Shown in pieces: positions 49,975-57,996 of a stretch of DNA of 64,000 nt. The translations under genes were made by a program, and so were the position numbers. This DNA comes from Ruthenibacterium lactatiformans (lineage in GTDB: Bacteria > Bacillota > Clostridia > Oscillospirales > Ruminococcaceae), in assembly GCF_000949455.1 (NCBI RefSeq), contig NZ_JXXK01000002.1:186001-250000 (forward strand). The letters are read 5' to 3'. The notes beneath the pieces are model-generated. The model ran no database searches, was not told the origin of the DNA, and was given only the letters and a program-made list of their open reading frames with translations. Each line of letters starts with the position of its first letter. The stretch's first letter is position 1.

Positions 49975-50067
49975 TGCGGCTATTTTGGGCACCCCACCCG
50001 CGCGTGCAGCTGCACGCCCTATGCCATTGAGCGCTATCTGCAGCGCGTTTCCGGTCCGCTGCTGGAC
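49960..50067 (+). pseudogene. comM: comM middle fragment between two elements
   Basis: 36 codons: MNPCPCGYFGHPTRACSCTP then YAIERYLQRVSGPLLD, the conserved zinc-like/AAA segment of ComM. In frame with the fragment ending at 12957, so prophage excision would rejoin them. The expected continuation (DRIDLHVEV) is replaced after GPLLD by DNA of element 2. The 3' part of comM is not in the window and is presumably at the far end of element 2. Confidence 0.9.
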
Positions 50068-50075
50068 GCTATCGG

Positions 50076-51686
50076 TCACGCACTGACATTCGTAAAATTT
50101 TCAGTGTTTTCTCCCCCTTTATTTCTGTGTTTTCTTTCAATTAATTCACGCATATATTCACTGCCGTCATACAGTGTTATTTTAATTTTGTCATCATATA
50201 CAGTAACATCATAAACGAAGTTGCGGATAAACGAATCTGGCAATTTTTCTGGAGATTCAAATTTTGACGCTAAAACTTTTCGCAAATTTACTATTCTTTC
50301 ATCTTGTTTTCGCGTTATTTCCTCGACGCCAAAAGCTCCTACCTGTTTACGTTCTAAGTCTGCAATCTGTGAATCGATCTCTTCTTTCTTTGTTTTATAC
50401 TCATATTTATTCAGAACGCCATCGACATACAAATCAAGAATTTTTTCCGTTTTTTGCCTAAGGGACCGAACCCGTTGCTCAATATTTTCACTGAAAAGAG
50501 TTGGAGCATTTCTTTGTGTGACAAGTTTGATGTTTGCAATCACAGCTTCAATCGCATCTTTTTCATTGTTTAAAGCTTCAAAAATACATGTCTTAATAAT
50601 TGGAATGATATCTTCCTCAAACACTGTTCTTGCATTACAGCCACGTTTTGTACTCTTTCCGTACATCTTGTATTTACGACAAATCCAAATTTCATGTTTA
50701 ATCTTTGACTTCTGTGTAGTATACGATGTATGCCACATTATCTCTCCGCATACTCCGCATCTCATCTTACCACTAAGGCAATATGGACCGGAAAAATGTC
50801 CAATGTATACCTCTTTTGCCGCGCCTTTATCTGATTCTATTTTCTTCTTTCGCCTTTCGTTTAGAATATGGTTGGCTTGTTCCCATATTTCTTCCGATAC
50901 GATCGCTGGTACACCGCCAGGGATCTCCACCCATTCGTCTTCATCTGTAAATGTAGTTTTCTTGGTATAAAAATCCTTATGAGTTTTTCCGCCAACCAAT
51001 ACGCCTTTATATTTCTCATTGCGAATCATACGTTTCAAAACAGAGATTGAAAAGATTGTTCCTGTACTTGATTTGATTCCCATGTCATCTAATTGAGTCA
51101 CAATTTTGCGAAATCCATTACCAGAGACATAGGATGAAAACACAAATCGCACTATTTCGGCTTCTTTTTCATTGATAAACAATTTTCCGTCTTTTTGATC
51201 ATATCCCCATAATCGGTTATTGCCATAAACAGTGCCGCCCTTTTGACTTCGTTTGGCTGCTGATAATATCTTCCTACTTAAATCCTTAGAATATTCTTCT
51301 GCCATCATTGCCTTGATTCCGGTTATGAGCGCATCATCAGGTGTATAAAATGCATGGTCCAAATAAAGATATAACTTCTTTTTAGTTCTATTTAGACGGT
51401 CAACAAACAAATACCAATCCAATACATTACGCATCAAGCGGCTTTGATCCTTAATGACGATGATATCGAATTTGTTTTCGAGCATATCTTCAAATAGCCT
51501 ATTGTATCCCTCTCGTCCATTGCGTGTAGTACCAGACTTTCCCTCGTCATAATAGTGATCGACTAAAACCCAATCTTCATGCGAATTAATGAATGCTTCA
51601 AGTTCTTCTCTCTGTTTTTTTAATGCATTTATTTGTTTCTCTTCCTCGGTTGAAACTCTCGCATAATAAACTGCTTTTTTCGTAAT
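50076..51686 (-). CDS. large serine recombinase of element 2 (SprA-like), ATT start
   Basis: 536 aa if started at ATT 51686. The N-terminus KKAVYYARVSTEEE, with the catalytic Ser near residue 12, lies upstream of the first ATG (51485), so a non-standard start is required: ATT (or ACG next to it) with GGAGGTGG just upstream and no ATG/GTG/TTG in frame before the preceding stop. IKDQSRLMRNVLDWYLFVD and YSKDLSRKILSAAK belong to the resolvase domain. A recombinase domain, a zinc ribbon (CGVCGEIMW...CRKYK...RGCNAR) and a coiled coil follow. Its stop lies 8 bases from the comM break. Confidence 0.9.
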   Translation of the reverse strand: MTKKAVYYARVSTEEEKQINALKKQREELEAFINSHEDWVLVDHYYDEGKSGTTRNGREGYNRLFEDMLENKFDIIVIKDQSRLMRNVLDWYLFVDRLNRTKKKLYLYLDHAFYTPDDALITGIKAMMAEEYSKDLSRKILSAAKRSQKGGTVYGNNRLWGYDQKDGKLFINEKEAEIVRFVFSSYVSGNGFRKIVTQLDDMGIKSSTGTIFSISVLKRMIRNEKYKGVLVGGKTHKDFYTKKTTFTDEDEWVEIPGGVPAIVSEEIWEQANHILNERRKKKIESDKGAAKEVYIGHFSGPYCLSGKMRCGVCGEIMWHTSYTTQKSKIKHEIWICRKYKMYGKSTKRGCNARTVFEEDIIPIIKTCIFEALNNEKDAIEAVIANIKLVTQRNAPTLFSENIEQRVRSLRQKTEKILDLYVDGVLNKYEYKTKKEEIDSQIADLERKQVGAFGVEEITRKQDERIVNLRKVLASKFESPEKLPDSFIRNFVYDVTVYDDKIKITLYDGSEYMRELIERKHRNKGGENTENFTNVSA

Positions 51687-51728
51687 ACCACCTCCAAAAA
51701 TTATGTATCTATATATAGAATTATTATT

Positions 51729-51929
51729 TTATTGTTTGTGTATTACGGGACAATTTTTTGGCTTTAACTCTTCACGACAAAATCTATACTCAGATTCTGA
51801 TATCAATTTTTCATTTAGTAAAAAGTCAAGCAATGATAGCTCGGTTTTATACAAATTATCTTCTGATGTTTTGATCTCTCCTATAACCTTTCCTTTTTTA
51901 TTCGCCCCGTGTTATTTACACGGGGCATT
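51729..51929 (-). CDS. small SHOCT-like protein next to the recombinase
   Basis: Open frame of 66 codons from ATG 51929. Coding-like part is KVIGEIKTSEDNLYKTELSL then LDFLLNEKLISESEYRFCRE and a basic end. The LLxxxLISExEYxxxxxEL pattern is SHOCT-like. The first codons overlap a hairpin and there is no RBS at the ATG, so the true start is uncertain. Its position 42 bases before the recombinase makes it a candidate recombination directionality factor. Confidence 0.5.
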
Positions 51930-51937
51930 TTTTTATA
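51904..51937 (+). terminator. forward-strand terminator
   Basis: GCCCCGTG / CACGGGGC stem with 7-base loop followed by ATTTTTTT. Perfect for the forward strand, where no upstream gene is evident; it could shield the recombinase genes from opposing transcripts. Confidence 0.6.
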
Positions 51938-51975
51938 AGTTGCTTTCTTTTAAACTTGAATCTATAATAAACTGC

Positions 51976-52038
51976 GAACAGTCCTTATATAAAAAACCAT
52001 ATTGTTGAATCCATCAAATAGCCACATAAGAACTGTTC
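51976..52038. repeat. 13-bp inverted repeat upstream of the recombinase unit
   Basis: GAACAGTCCTTAT (51976-51988) and ATAAGAACTGTTC (52026-52038) pair at 12 of 13 positions, 37 bases apart; flanks extend the match to 16 of 19. The 153-base stretch 51930-52082 otherwise contains no gene. Candidate operator pair or structured leader. Confidence 0.55.
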
Positions 52039-52082
52039 ACAGATCAAAATATTAACACAAACTCACTCGGCTAGTAGAACGC

Positions 52083-52517
52083 TCATTTTCCAGTGCTTCC
52101 GAACCCATCGGCACCACGCTCTGTTTTCCCCAATTCGTCAACTTCAACAAATTCTCCATCAAGTGTTTTGATAAAGGCAAGCTGTGCGATCCTATCACCT
52201 TTTATAATGTAACGTGTTTCCCCACTGTCGTTGTATACAGGCACCAAATATTCACCAGTATAATCATTGTCACATATCCCCACACAGTTAGCTGGACGAA
52301 GCCCTTGCTTCGCAGCTAGGCCGCTTCGAGCGAAAATAAAACCAGCATGGTAAGGCGGCGGCTTGATCGCAATGCCAGTTCCAACTTTTACCGTTTCTCC
52401 GGGTTTGATCATTGCGTCTGTAACAGCATAAAGGTCATAAGCATTTGCCCCGTCTGACCCCTTCGTCGGGATTTTTGCATCCGGGCGCAACTTCTTACAG
52501 TAAAATGCGTATTTCAT
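52083..52517 (-). CDS. dut: dUTP diphosphatase
   Basis: 144 aa trimeric dUTPase. Five family motifs: SDGANAYDLYA, FARSGLAAKQGL, NCVGICDNDYTGE, GDRIAQLAF and the C-terminal RGADGFGSTGK arm. Hydrolyses dUTP to dUMP, keeping uracil out of DNA and feeding ThyX encoded further upstream. Confidence 0.96.
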   Translation of the reverse strand: MKYAFYCKKLRPDAKIPTKGSDGANAYDLYAVTDAMIKPGETVKVGTGIAIKPPPYHAGFIFARSGLAAKQGLRPANCVGICDNDYTGEYLVPVYNDSGETRYIIKGDRIAQLAFIKTLDGEFVEVDELGKTERGADGFGSTGK

Positions 52518-52685
52518 TTTGTTCCTCTTTTCGTTTGTTGTTTTTATTTCTTTATTGATGGCATTCTGTTATCAAGGAGCCTTTGTGCCTAATCGCCAGT
52601 GATTGATTTCATTCACAAACCCGCTTTGAAAAAACAGAAGCGGCGTCTGCGACGAAACAGCGAAATAGAACAAAGGAGGAAATGT

Positions 52686-52880
52686 GTGAATATCATATTC
52701 GCAACCTGCAACTTTGGAATATTTGGTTTAATCGTTTTGTTTGTCGTGCTTTTAGCACGGCATCTGGCGGTTAGCCAGGTACTCAAAGCTGATCGTGATG
52801 AAATCAGTTTTGAAGATAAGTTGTTTGGGTTTACCTTTACAGCCAAAGGTAGACCCAGGCGGCATAAGCCAAAGCGTTGA
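52686..52880 (+). CDS. small membrane protein on the opposite strand
   Basis: 64 aa from GTG 52686 (AAAGGAGG upstream): one transmembrane helix (FGIFGLIVLFVVLLARHLAV) then a charged segment and a very basic end (KGRPRRHKPKR). It is the only rightward gene seen in element 2 and has its own terminator. Unknown; perhaps a superinfection-exclusion or lysogenic conversion protein by position. Confidence 0.5.
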   Translation: MNIIFATCNFGIFGLIVLFVVLLARHLAVSQVLKADRDEISFEDKLFGFTFTAKGRPRRHKPKR

Positions 52881-52892
52881 GGTCATCGACGG

Positions 52893-52930
52893 CACGGCAG
52901 TCTATTTTCTACTGCCGGAATTTTTTTTGC
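52893..52930 (+). terminator. terminator of the small membrane gene
   Basis: CGGCAG / CTGCCG stem followed by GAATTTTTTTT; 15 bases after the stop codon. Confidence 0.8.
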
Positions 52931-52984
52931 CAAAGTGAGACTGCAGAGTATAACACCCACACATTCCTCTCAAGGAATAGGTTA

Positions 52985-53464
52985 TTAATTCGGGTGAGTT
53001 TTTTTCACGAACCTATCGTTCATGAGGTCACATATCTCACCATTTGCAACTCTAAAAAATTTTTGGTTCGTCGTACTTGAATCAAGGCCACCAAGTGTTT
53101 TTATATATGGCCCTATTTTAAGATAATCTAGCAAATGCAAGATCGTTTTAAAGATGCTGACATCTTCTGCACCAGAATAGACACATGTCTTCAGGCCCTG
53201 TGCCTTGACTTTTTCCAAAAGAAATTTCAAATCATCCATTGCCTGGTCCCCTCCCATGAAGCACACACAGGTGATGAGGCTGCTATGCTTGTCAAGGAGT
53301 TTATCGATATCGTCATCTACAAAATCTCCAAAATCATTTGCAAGATATGAAGAATGGCATTCGCTGCAATGATACGGACAATTTGTTATGTTAATTGCCA
53401 AACTAATTTCGCCTGGCACCTCTTGAAACACAATGTCGTATCCAGCATATTTAAGCTTTTGCAT
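52985..53464 (-). CDS. nrdG: anaerobic ribonucleotide reductase activating protein
   Basis: 159 aa from MQKLKYAGYDIVFQEVPGE at 53464. Radical SAM enzyme: CPYHCSECHS gives the CX3CX2C cluster motif; CVCFMGGDQAMDDL is the SAM-binding stretch. Installs the glycyl radical on NrdD. Overlaps the nrdD 3' end by 14 bases. Confidence 0.95.
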   Translation of the reverse strand: MQKLKYAGYDIVFQEVPGEISLAINITNCPYHCSECHSSYLANDFGDFVDDDIDKLLDKHSSLITCVCFMGGDQAMDDLKFLLEKVKAQGLKTCVYSGAEDVSIFKTILHLLDYLKIGPYIKTLGGLDSSTTNQKFFRVANGEICDLMNDRFVKKTHPN

Positions 53465-55295
53465 AATATCGCTTTTTTGCTTCTTTCTGACGCGCTTCAG
53501 AGAAATTTGAAACACGTTTCAAATATCCAATTACGCGCGTCGCGTAATCTATATTTTTGCTTCCACATTTTTCACAGTGGTCAAGATGATGTTTGCTGAT
53601 GTGGCCACAGTCATTGCAAATTGTATTTGGCACGTTTACTGTCCAATAAGAACAACCGGTTTTAATTGCCACCTTCATCAGGTGTTTGTACTGCTCCTTA
53701 GAAAGGTGTTCATCTAAATTAAGATGAAGCGCCGCGCCTCCATCCAAGTTTCCTGTCATCGTTTTACCATGCAGAATGAACTTGTCAATCGGAGTTGTGT
53801 CAACATCATCCACTAAATAGAAATAACTATTGTAACATTCTCTGGGAGAGAAATACCCATCCTCTTTGTCCCATTTAGAGTTTTTCACCCCAAGGTTTTC
53901 AGCCGGCACATATTCCGTGTTGAACATAACATCGGATGTACGCGCGGCTTTATTCTTCTGATAAATCACCGACAACAATTCGTTTACAAAATTACAGTAC
54001 TCATTGTCGTCGGGGCTGATACTGTAACCAAGGTATTCAGCGCCCTCTACAAGTCCATTAATTCCGATTGTCAAGAACTGCTTTTCCAGAGATATATAGC
54101 CAGCGTCATATACCGGCAGTAATTTCGCATTAAACGAGTCCTGCAACAACGCATCGTATGCCAGCAAATACTTGTGGACATCATCAACCTGTCCAGAAAG
54201 AGCCACCTTGATATCCTTGTCGTTTCTTACTGCATTTTGAATAAGACGGTTCATATTGATTGTAATGACACATTTAGAACCAGTTGATACACCGCCAGCG
54301 CCAAGAGTAAATGAAAATGTATTGTCCTGCAGTTCATTTCTTAGCCGACAGCATGATGCCAGCGAATCAACGCTACTGCTATGATAATTGAAGAAGCTGT
54401 GGCCTTCCGAAAGCATCTCGGCTGCAAAGTCAGCCCATTCTGTGTCGACATAGTTTTCTCCGTTGTCTAATAGATTTAGCGTCTCAACGGGGAATGTGAG
54501 TATCTGTTTGCACCTTTCTTTATTGAACCATTTCATGAATCGTTTTTGCAACCATGAAACAGAGTCCCACTTCATTGTACTTCCATCCGGAAATACAAAA
54601 TTTTCAAAGAGGCCATTAAAATATGGCTTATCAAAATATGCAATATTCCAAAATATACTCTGAAAACTCCTCGCTGCCGCAGGCTGATTCAACGAATAAA
54701 CGATCTGTTCAAACTTGTCGCAAATCACCTTGTCAATTGTCCTTCTGCGCGAAGAAAGATCCACTACCGTGTCTGCGTGCAGATAATAATCGTCGCCATA
54801 TTCTTTGCGCACAAAATAATCCATATAGGACAAGAACTCTGGCGTAGAAACCGCGCCTGCAAATTGCGATGCAATCGCAAAACACAAATTGATGAATGAT
54901 CCAGCAAATGAATCAAGATTGTGCGGCGCGCCACTTCCGCCTCCCAGATTACGCAGCCCGTCGAACAGGAATGGATACATTGTAATGCTTACGCAATACG
55001 GAAGTAACGGATTTGTTTCATCATGCTTATAAATCTCGTGATTTTCCAGTTGATCAATGTACCGTTCCGCATATTTTTCACCAAACATTTCTGCCAGCTT
55101 CTGATACATCCGCAATCGATTAATGCCAATACCGTCTTTTTTATACAACTCACCAGTAAGTGTCGTAACATTTTTATTTTCAACATTTGCATTAGCATCC
55201 ACTTTACTACCTGAAGCAGCATTCAAAGAACAACTGTATTCTTTGATATAGTCAAGATATGGTTGATATCTTCTTAATTCCTTTTTGTAGTTCAT
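53451..55295 (-). CDS. nrdD: anaerobic (class III) ribonucleoside-triphosphate reductase
   Basis: 614 aa from MNYKKELRRYQPYLDY at 55295, where ATGA overlaps the glutaredoxin stop. No N-terminal ATP-cone, so the protein is shorter than chromosomal forms and close to phage ones such as T4. C-terminal zinc site CNDCGHISKHHLDHCEKCGS (about 561-580) and glycyl-radical segment RVIGYLKRV (Gly near 592). Makes dNTPs from NTPs without oxygen, so the host is an anaerobe. Loss of the ATP-cone would remove dATP feedback inhibition, useful in phage replication. Confidence 0.95.
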   Translation of the reverse strand: MNYKKELRRYQPYLDYIKEYSCSLNAASGSKVDANANVENKNVTTLTGELYKKDGIGINRLRMYQKLAEMFGEKYAERYIDQLENHEIYKHDETNPLLPYCVSITMYPFLFDGLRNLGGGSGAPHNLDSFAGSFINLCFAIASQFAGAVSTPEFLSYMDYFVRKEYGDDYYLHADTVVDLSSRRRTIDKVICDKFEQIVYSLNQPAAARSFQSIFWNIAYFDKPYFNGLFENFVFPDGSTMKWDSVSWLQKRFMKWFNKERCKQILTFPVETLNLLDNGENYVDTEWADFAAEMLSEGHSFFNYHSSSVDSLASCCRLRNELQDNTFSFTLGAGGVSTGSKCVITINMNRLIQNAVRNDKDIKVALSGQVDDVHKYLLAYDALLQDSFNAKLLPVYDAGYISLEKQFLTIGINGLVEGAEYLGYSISPDDNEYCNFVNELLSVIYQKNKAARTSDVMFNTEYVPAENLGVKNSKWDKEDGYFSPRECYNSYFYLVDDVDTTPIDKFILHGKTMTGNLDGGAALHLNLDEHLSKEQYKHLMKVAIKTGCSYWTVNVPNTICNDCGHISKHHLDHCEKCGSKNIDYATRVIGYLKRVSNFSEARQKEAKKRYYAKA

Positions 55296-55498
55296 GCCTC
55301 TATTCCCTTTACCCATTGAAATGCGCTCTTAAAGTCCATTATATTGCCATCAACTTCAAGACACGGTACAGACATAATCCCCTTGCTGTTCATTACATCT
55401 ATGTCATTACACTCTTCGTATTCAATTTTCGCTCGAGTCATCATATTTTCAAGTATCCGACATTGGGGACAACGCGTTGAGTAAAACACGATCTTCAT
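55292..55498 (-). CDS. glutaredoxin/NrdH-like redoxin
   Basis: 68 aa. Redox motif CPQC near residue 10 (YSTRCPQCRIL), cis-Pro in SVPCLEVDG. Coupled to nrdD by ATGA, and to DUF3310 in the same way. Probably the electron donor of NrdD, indicating the thiol-dependent subtype of class III enzyme instead of formate. Confidence 0.85.
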   Translation of the reverse strand: MKIVFYSTRCPQCRILENMMTRAKIEYEECNDIDVMNSKGIMSVPCLEVDGNIMDFKSAFQWVKGIEA

Positions 55499-55716
55499 TT
55501 TTCACCACCACCTTTCAGTCTATTGATCTCATAATCTATATAAAACCTAGCCTTTTCAAGATCCTCTACGGTTTTAGACGGATCTTTGCGGCCGGCGCGG
55601 GCTATGTATTTTATCGCATTACCAAGCTGAAAGTTCAGCCTCCAATCATTTATTACATCTATGACTTCGTACTTTCCAATATTGTAATGAGACGGGTGCT
55701 CTACTGTATTACTCAG
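55495..55716 (-). CDS. DUF3310 family protein, probable CTG start
   Basis: 73 aa. HPSHYNIGKYEVIDVI, LGNAIKYIARAGRKD and DLEKARFYIDYEI form the DUF3310 signature common in phages near nucleotide genes. No ATG, GTG or TTG exists upstream of the conserved HPSHYN; a CTG at 55716 with AAGGGAG 9 bases before fits best. It overlaps thyX by 8 bases and the redoxin by 4. Confidence 0.75.
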   Translation of the reverse strand: MSNTVEHPSHYNIGKYEVIDVINDWRLNFQLGNAIKYIARAGRKDPSKTVEDLEKARFYIDYEINRLKGGGEK

Positions 55717-56362
55717 CCCTGTACACTCCCTTCAGTGTAAGATGTCTGCCGCAGCTCTTATGTTCTGGACAGAACGGATAATCCACATGCGTTTCGCACT
55801 TTGGACGAAGCATTTCATCCGCCTGCGGCATGACATCCACAATAAGCTTGCGCATTTCTTTTGCTACCTCTCTGATTTCCCACTGCGCACGATTGCAAAG
55901 ACGTTCGCGCATGAAGTTAATCAAGCTTCTCAGATTCATTGTCACATAGATCGTAGTGACACAGGCATTGGGTAAAATATAACGCGCATCCTCCGCAGGC
56001 CTGCCCATGCTGTTTTTTAAATGCACATATTCATCCAGTGCATTTTCAATTGAGTCATGATACGATGACAGTTCGATTGAAGGAGGAGTTACATATTCAA
56101 ATCCATCCTCGTCGCAATACCGTTGACTGCGCTGAGAATAGCTCGCCATACGATGGCGCACAAGCTGATGACTACACGCACGCGATATACCGCTAATTTT
56201 AAAAGTAAAACTCGCATGTTCAAGCACGCTGTGGTGCCCGCTTCGGTAACACTGCATTACAAGCTTGCATTCTCTAGTCGGTGTACTGTCATAACAAACA
56301 CTGGCCGCCTGTTCAATAACCCATGCTGGGTCTGGTGTGTGTGCAACAAGCTCGACTTCCAA
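55709..56362 (-). CDS. thyX: flavin-dependent thymidylate synthase
   Basis: 217 aa, probable TTG start with AGAGGAAA upstream. The ThyX motif RHRMASYSQRSQR is at about 69-81; HSVLEHASFTFKISGISRACSHQLV precedes it and LRSLINFMRERLCNRAQWEIRE follows. Converts dUMP to dTMP with methylene-tetrahydrofolate and FAD, forming a supply chain with dUTPase. Confidence 0.97.
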   Translation of the reverse strand: MEVELVAHTPDPAWVIEQAASVCYDSTPTRECKLVMQCYRSGHHSVLEHASFTFKISGISRACSHQLVRHRMASYSQRSQRYCDEDGFEYVTPPSIELSSYHDSIENALDEYVHLKNSMGRPAEDARYILPNACVTTIYVTMNLRSLINFMRERLCNRAQWEIREVAKEMRKLIVDVMPQADEMLRPKCETHVDYPFCPEHKSCGRHLTLKGVYRAE

Positions 56363-56383
56363 TTACCGTTTCCTCTTTTCTGT

Positions 56384-56581
56384 TTATTCTTTTTCGGACG
56401 TATTATTTCCAACTTCGATTTTGCTTTCAGGCAGTTCACTCCCAGGATAATAGTCTTTCAAACTTTTCGGATCCACTTTGTATGTATGAACTTCGCCACA
56501 TTCAGAATCATATCTTTGAACCATCCGATTGACTTCTGCTCTGGCTCGTTCTTTTCTATACAGTTCTCTACTTAAATTCAA
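56384..56581 (-). CDS. hypothetical element-2 protein
   Basis: 65 aa, TTG start after GGGGAGGGG. Basic helical N-terminus (LSRELYRKERARAEVNRMVQ), acidic end. Unknown. Confidence 0.45.
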   Translation of the reverse strand: MNLSRELYRKERARAEVNRMVQRYDSECGEVHTYKVDPKSLKDYYPGSELPESKIEVGNNTSEKE

Positions 56582-56604
56582 ACGGCCTTATTTCCCCTCC
56601 CCAA

Positions 56605-56802
56605 TTATTTGTAATCAAAAACTGGTGTTCTACCAGAATCCAGCTTGTCAAGCGAGGCATCACTGTTTACTCGATAAAAAATATACATTCCAGTGACTTT
56701 ATTGTAGGTAATAACATGCGTGGGATTATTTTCAAAACCATTCATATAAGTGGTTTGAACAATCTCTTGATTTTTGGGTGTTTTAATTTTCATTGTCTTC
56801 AT
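56605..56802 (-). CDS. hypothetical element-2 protein
   Basis: 65 aa from MKTMKIKTPKNQEIVQTTYM (GGAAGGA upstream). Small beta-rich protein, unknown. Overlaps the upstream membrane gene by 20 bases. Confidence 0.45.
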   Translation of the reverse strand: MKTMKIKTPKNQEIVQTTYMNGFENNPTHVITYNKVTGMYIFYRVNSDASLDKLDSGRTPVFDYK

Positions 56803-57016
56803 TGCCAAATCCTTCCTCATCGGAGTCATACTCATAGTATCCATCACAACCAAGTGTGAGCAAAATATCATCAACTATGTATTTGAAAACGCCCTTAAAA
56901 TCAACATGTTTACCAGTAGTAGTATAAATTCGCTCTTTCTCATAATCCAAAATCTGATATGCCATCACGCCAGCAATGAGTGCTAATAGTATTGCCAGCA
57001 TACTATTGAAATTCAT
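56783..57016 (-). CDS. small membrane-anchored protein
   Basis: 77 aa from MNFNSMLAILLALIAGVMAY; one N-terminal transmembrane helix, then a cytosolic domain with an acidic tail (DSDEEGFGNEDNEN). Its ATG overlaps the end of the next gene. Unknown. Confidence 0.5.
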   Translation of the reverse strand: MNFNSMLAILLALIAGVMAYQILDYEKERIYTTTGKHVDFKGVFKYIVDDILLTLGCDGYYEYDSDEEGFGNEDNEN

Positions 57017-57459
57017 CAGTAACACCGGATTTTCGCAACACAATCATCAAGCGCTTTAAGCCATTCCTCAGAGCTGATTTCTTCAAGATTGTCAATCACA
57101 CGGCCTTCACCATGAGCAACATCAAAGCAAAACAATCCAAAGTCCTCTGTCCAAATCAGCTCGTCTCCGCAAAGCGTAGAATCTGGAGCATCCGCAAAAA
57201 ATTTGAACGGTGTTTCAAAAGCAATCACATTTACTCTATATTCATTATTCATCACAACTCCAATAACCTTCATATAAGTAATGTGGTCAATTGCTCTCGT
57301 ATCCTTGTAACATTTTCCAATGTATTTTCTGTTGTTGCTTATTTTGGCGATTTTCTTTTTTTCGAAATACGAATCAATCTTCAGCGTAAGTTCGTTTCGC
57401 GTTTTAACCAATTGATCGATTTCTTCATCTGTCAAATCATCATTTAAATTTATATTCAT
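57016..57459 (-). CDS. hypothetical element-2 protein
   Basis: 147 aa; GGGAG upstream. N-terminal helices (LTDEEIDQLVKTRNELTLKID) and a beta-rich part (YIGKCYKDTRAIDHITYMKV) suggest a small RNA- or protein-binding module; not recognised. Confidence 0.45.
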   Translation of the reverse strand: MNINLNDDLTDEEIDQLVKTRNELTLKIDSYFEKKKIAKISNNRKYIGKCYKDTRAIDHITYMKVIGVVMNNEYRVNVIAFETPFKFFADAPDSTLCGDELIWTEDFGLFCFDVAHGEGRVIDNLEEISSEEWLKALDDCVAKIRCY

Positions 57460-57471
57460 ATATTTCTCCCA

Positions 57472-57987
57472 TCATAGTTCATATATTACAAAATCGTGAA
57501 TACTGCTATCCTCCAGATACCAGTCCATCTTTCTATCGATTTCCTTAATTTCATTTTCCATTTGACTGCACGCACTTTTACTGTCAGTCTTTCGAACTAG
57601 CTCAAGAATCAAATCTCGGCGTTCTTTCAATGCGTCATACACCTGTGCAATCGGAATTTCTTTTAACACATTGATTTCAATTGGTTTGCCACAAAACGGG
57701 CAGAATTTGATCTCTTGATATTCCTCCCAATCAAACGTATCGCCCCACGAATAATCCACATGCCTGTTAATGAGCACCAAAGTGGGCGTTTCATCTTCAG
57801 GCTCAGCAAATTTGATGTCAACATTTTTTGCTCTAACAACTTCCCGGCAACAGGGACGAAATTCCTTAATCTTGATAGTGCGCTCCATCGGCATATCTCT
57901 TGGAATACACTCTTCATCTGTGTCTATGCTGTAGATCAATACATCAATTTTCAAACTGTAATTAGCTCCTATCTTCTTTATATACAA
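57472..57987 (-). CDS. hypothetical protein with zinc-ribbon
   Basis: 171 aa (TTG start, uncertain). A FCPFCGKPIEI knuckle and FRPCCREVV may form one zinc site; C-terminal coiled region KTDSKSACSQMENEIKEIDRK. Unknown. Confidence 0.45.
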   Translation of the reverse strand: MYIKKIGANYSLKIDVLIYSIDTDEECIPRDMPMERTIKIKEFRPCCREVVRAKNVDIKFAEPEDETPTLVLINRHVDYSWGDTFDWEEYQEIKFCPFCGKPIEINVLKEIPIAQVYDALKERRDLILELVRKTDSKSACSQMENEIKEIDRKMDWYLEDSSIHDFVIYEL

Positions 57988-57996
57988 ACTTTCATA

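Noticed and set aside
49948..50214. 88-codon forward frame beginning WVWMNPCPCG
   Set aside because: The first part is the comM remnant and the rest reads into element 2 antisense to its recombinase; not an independent gene.
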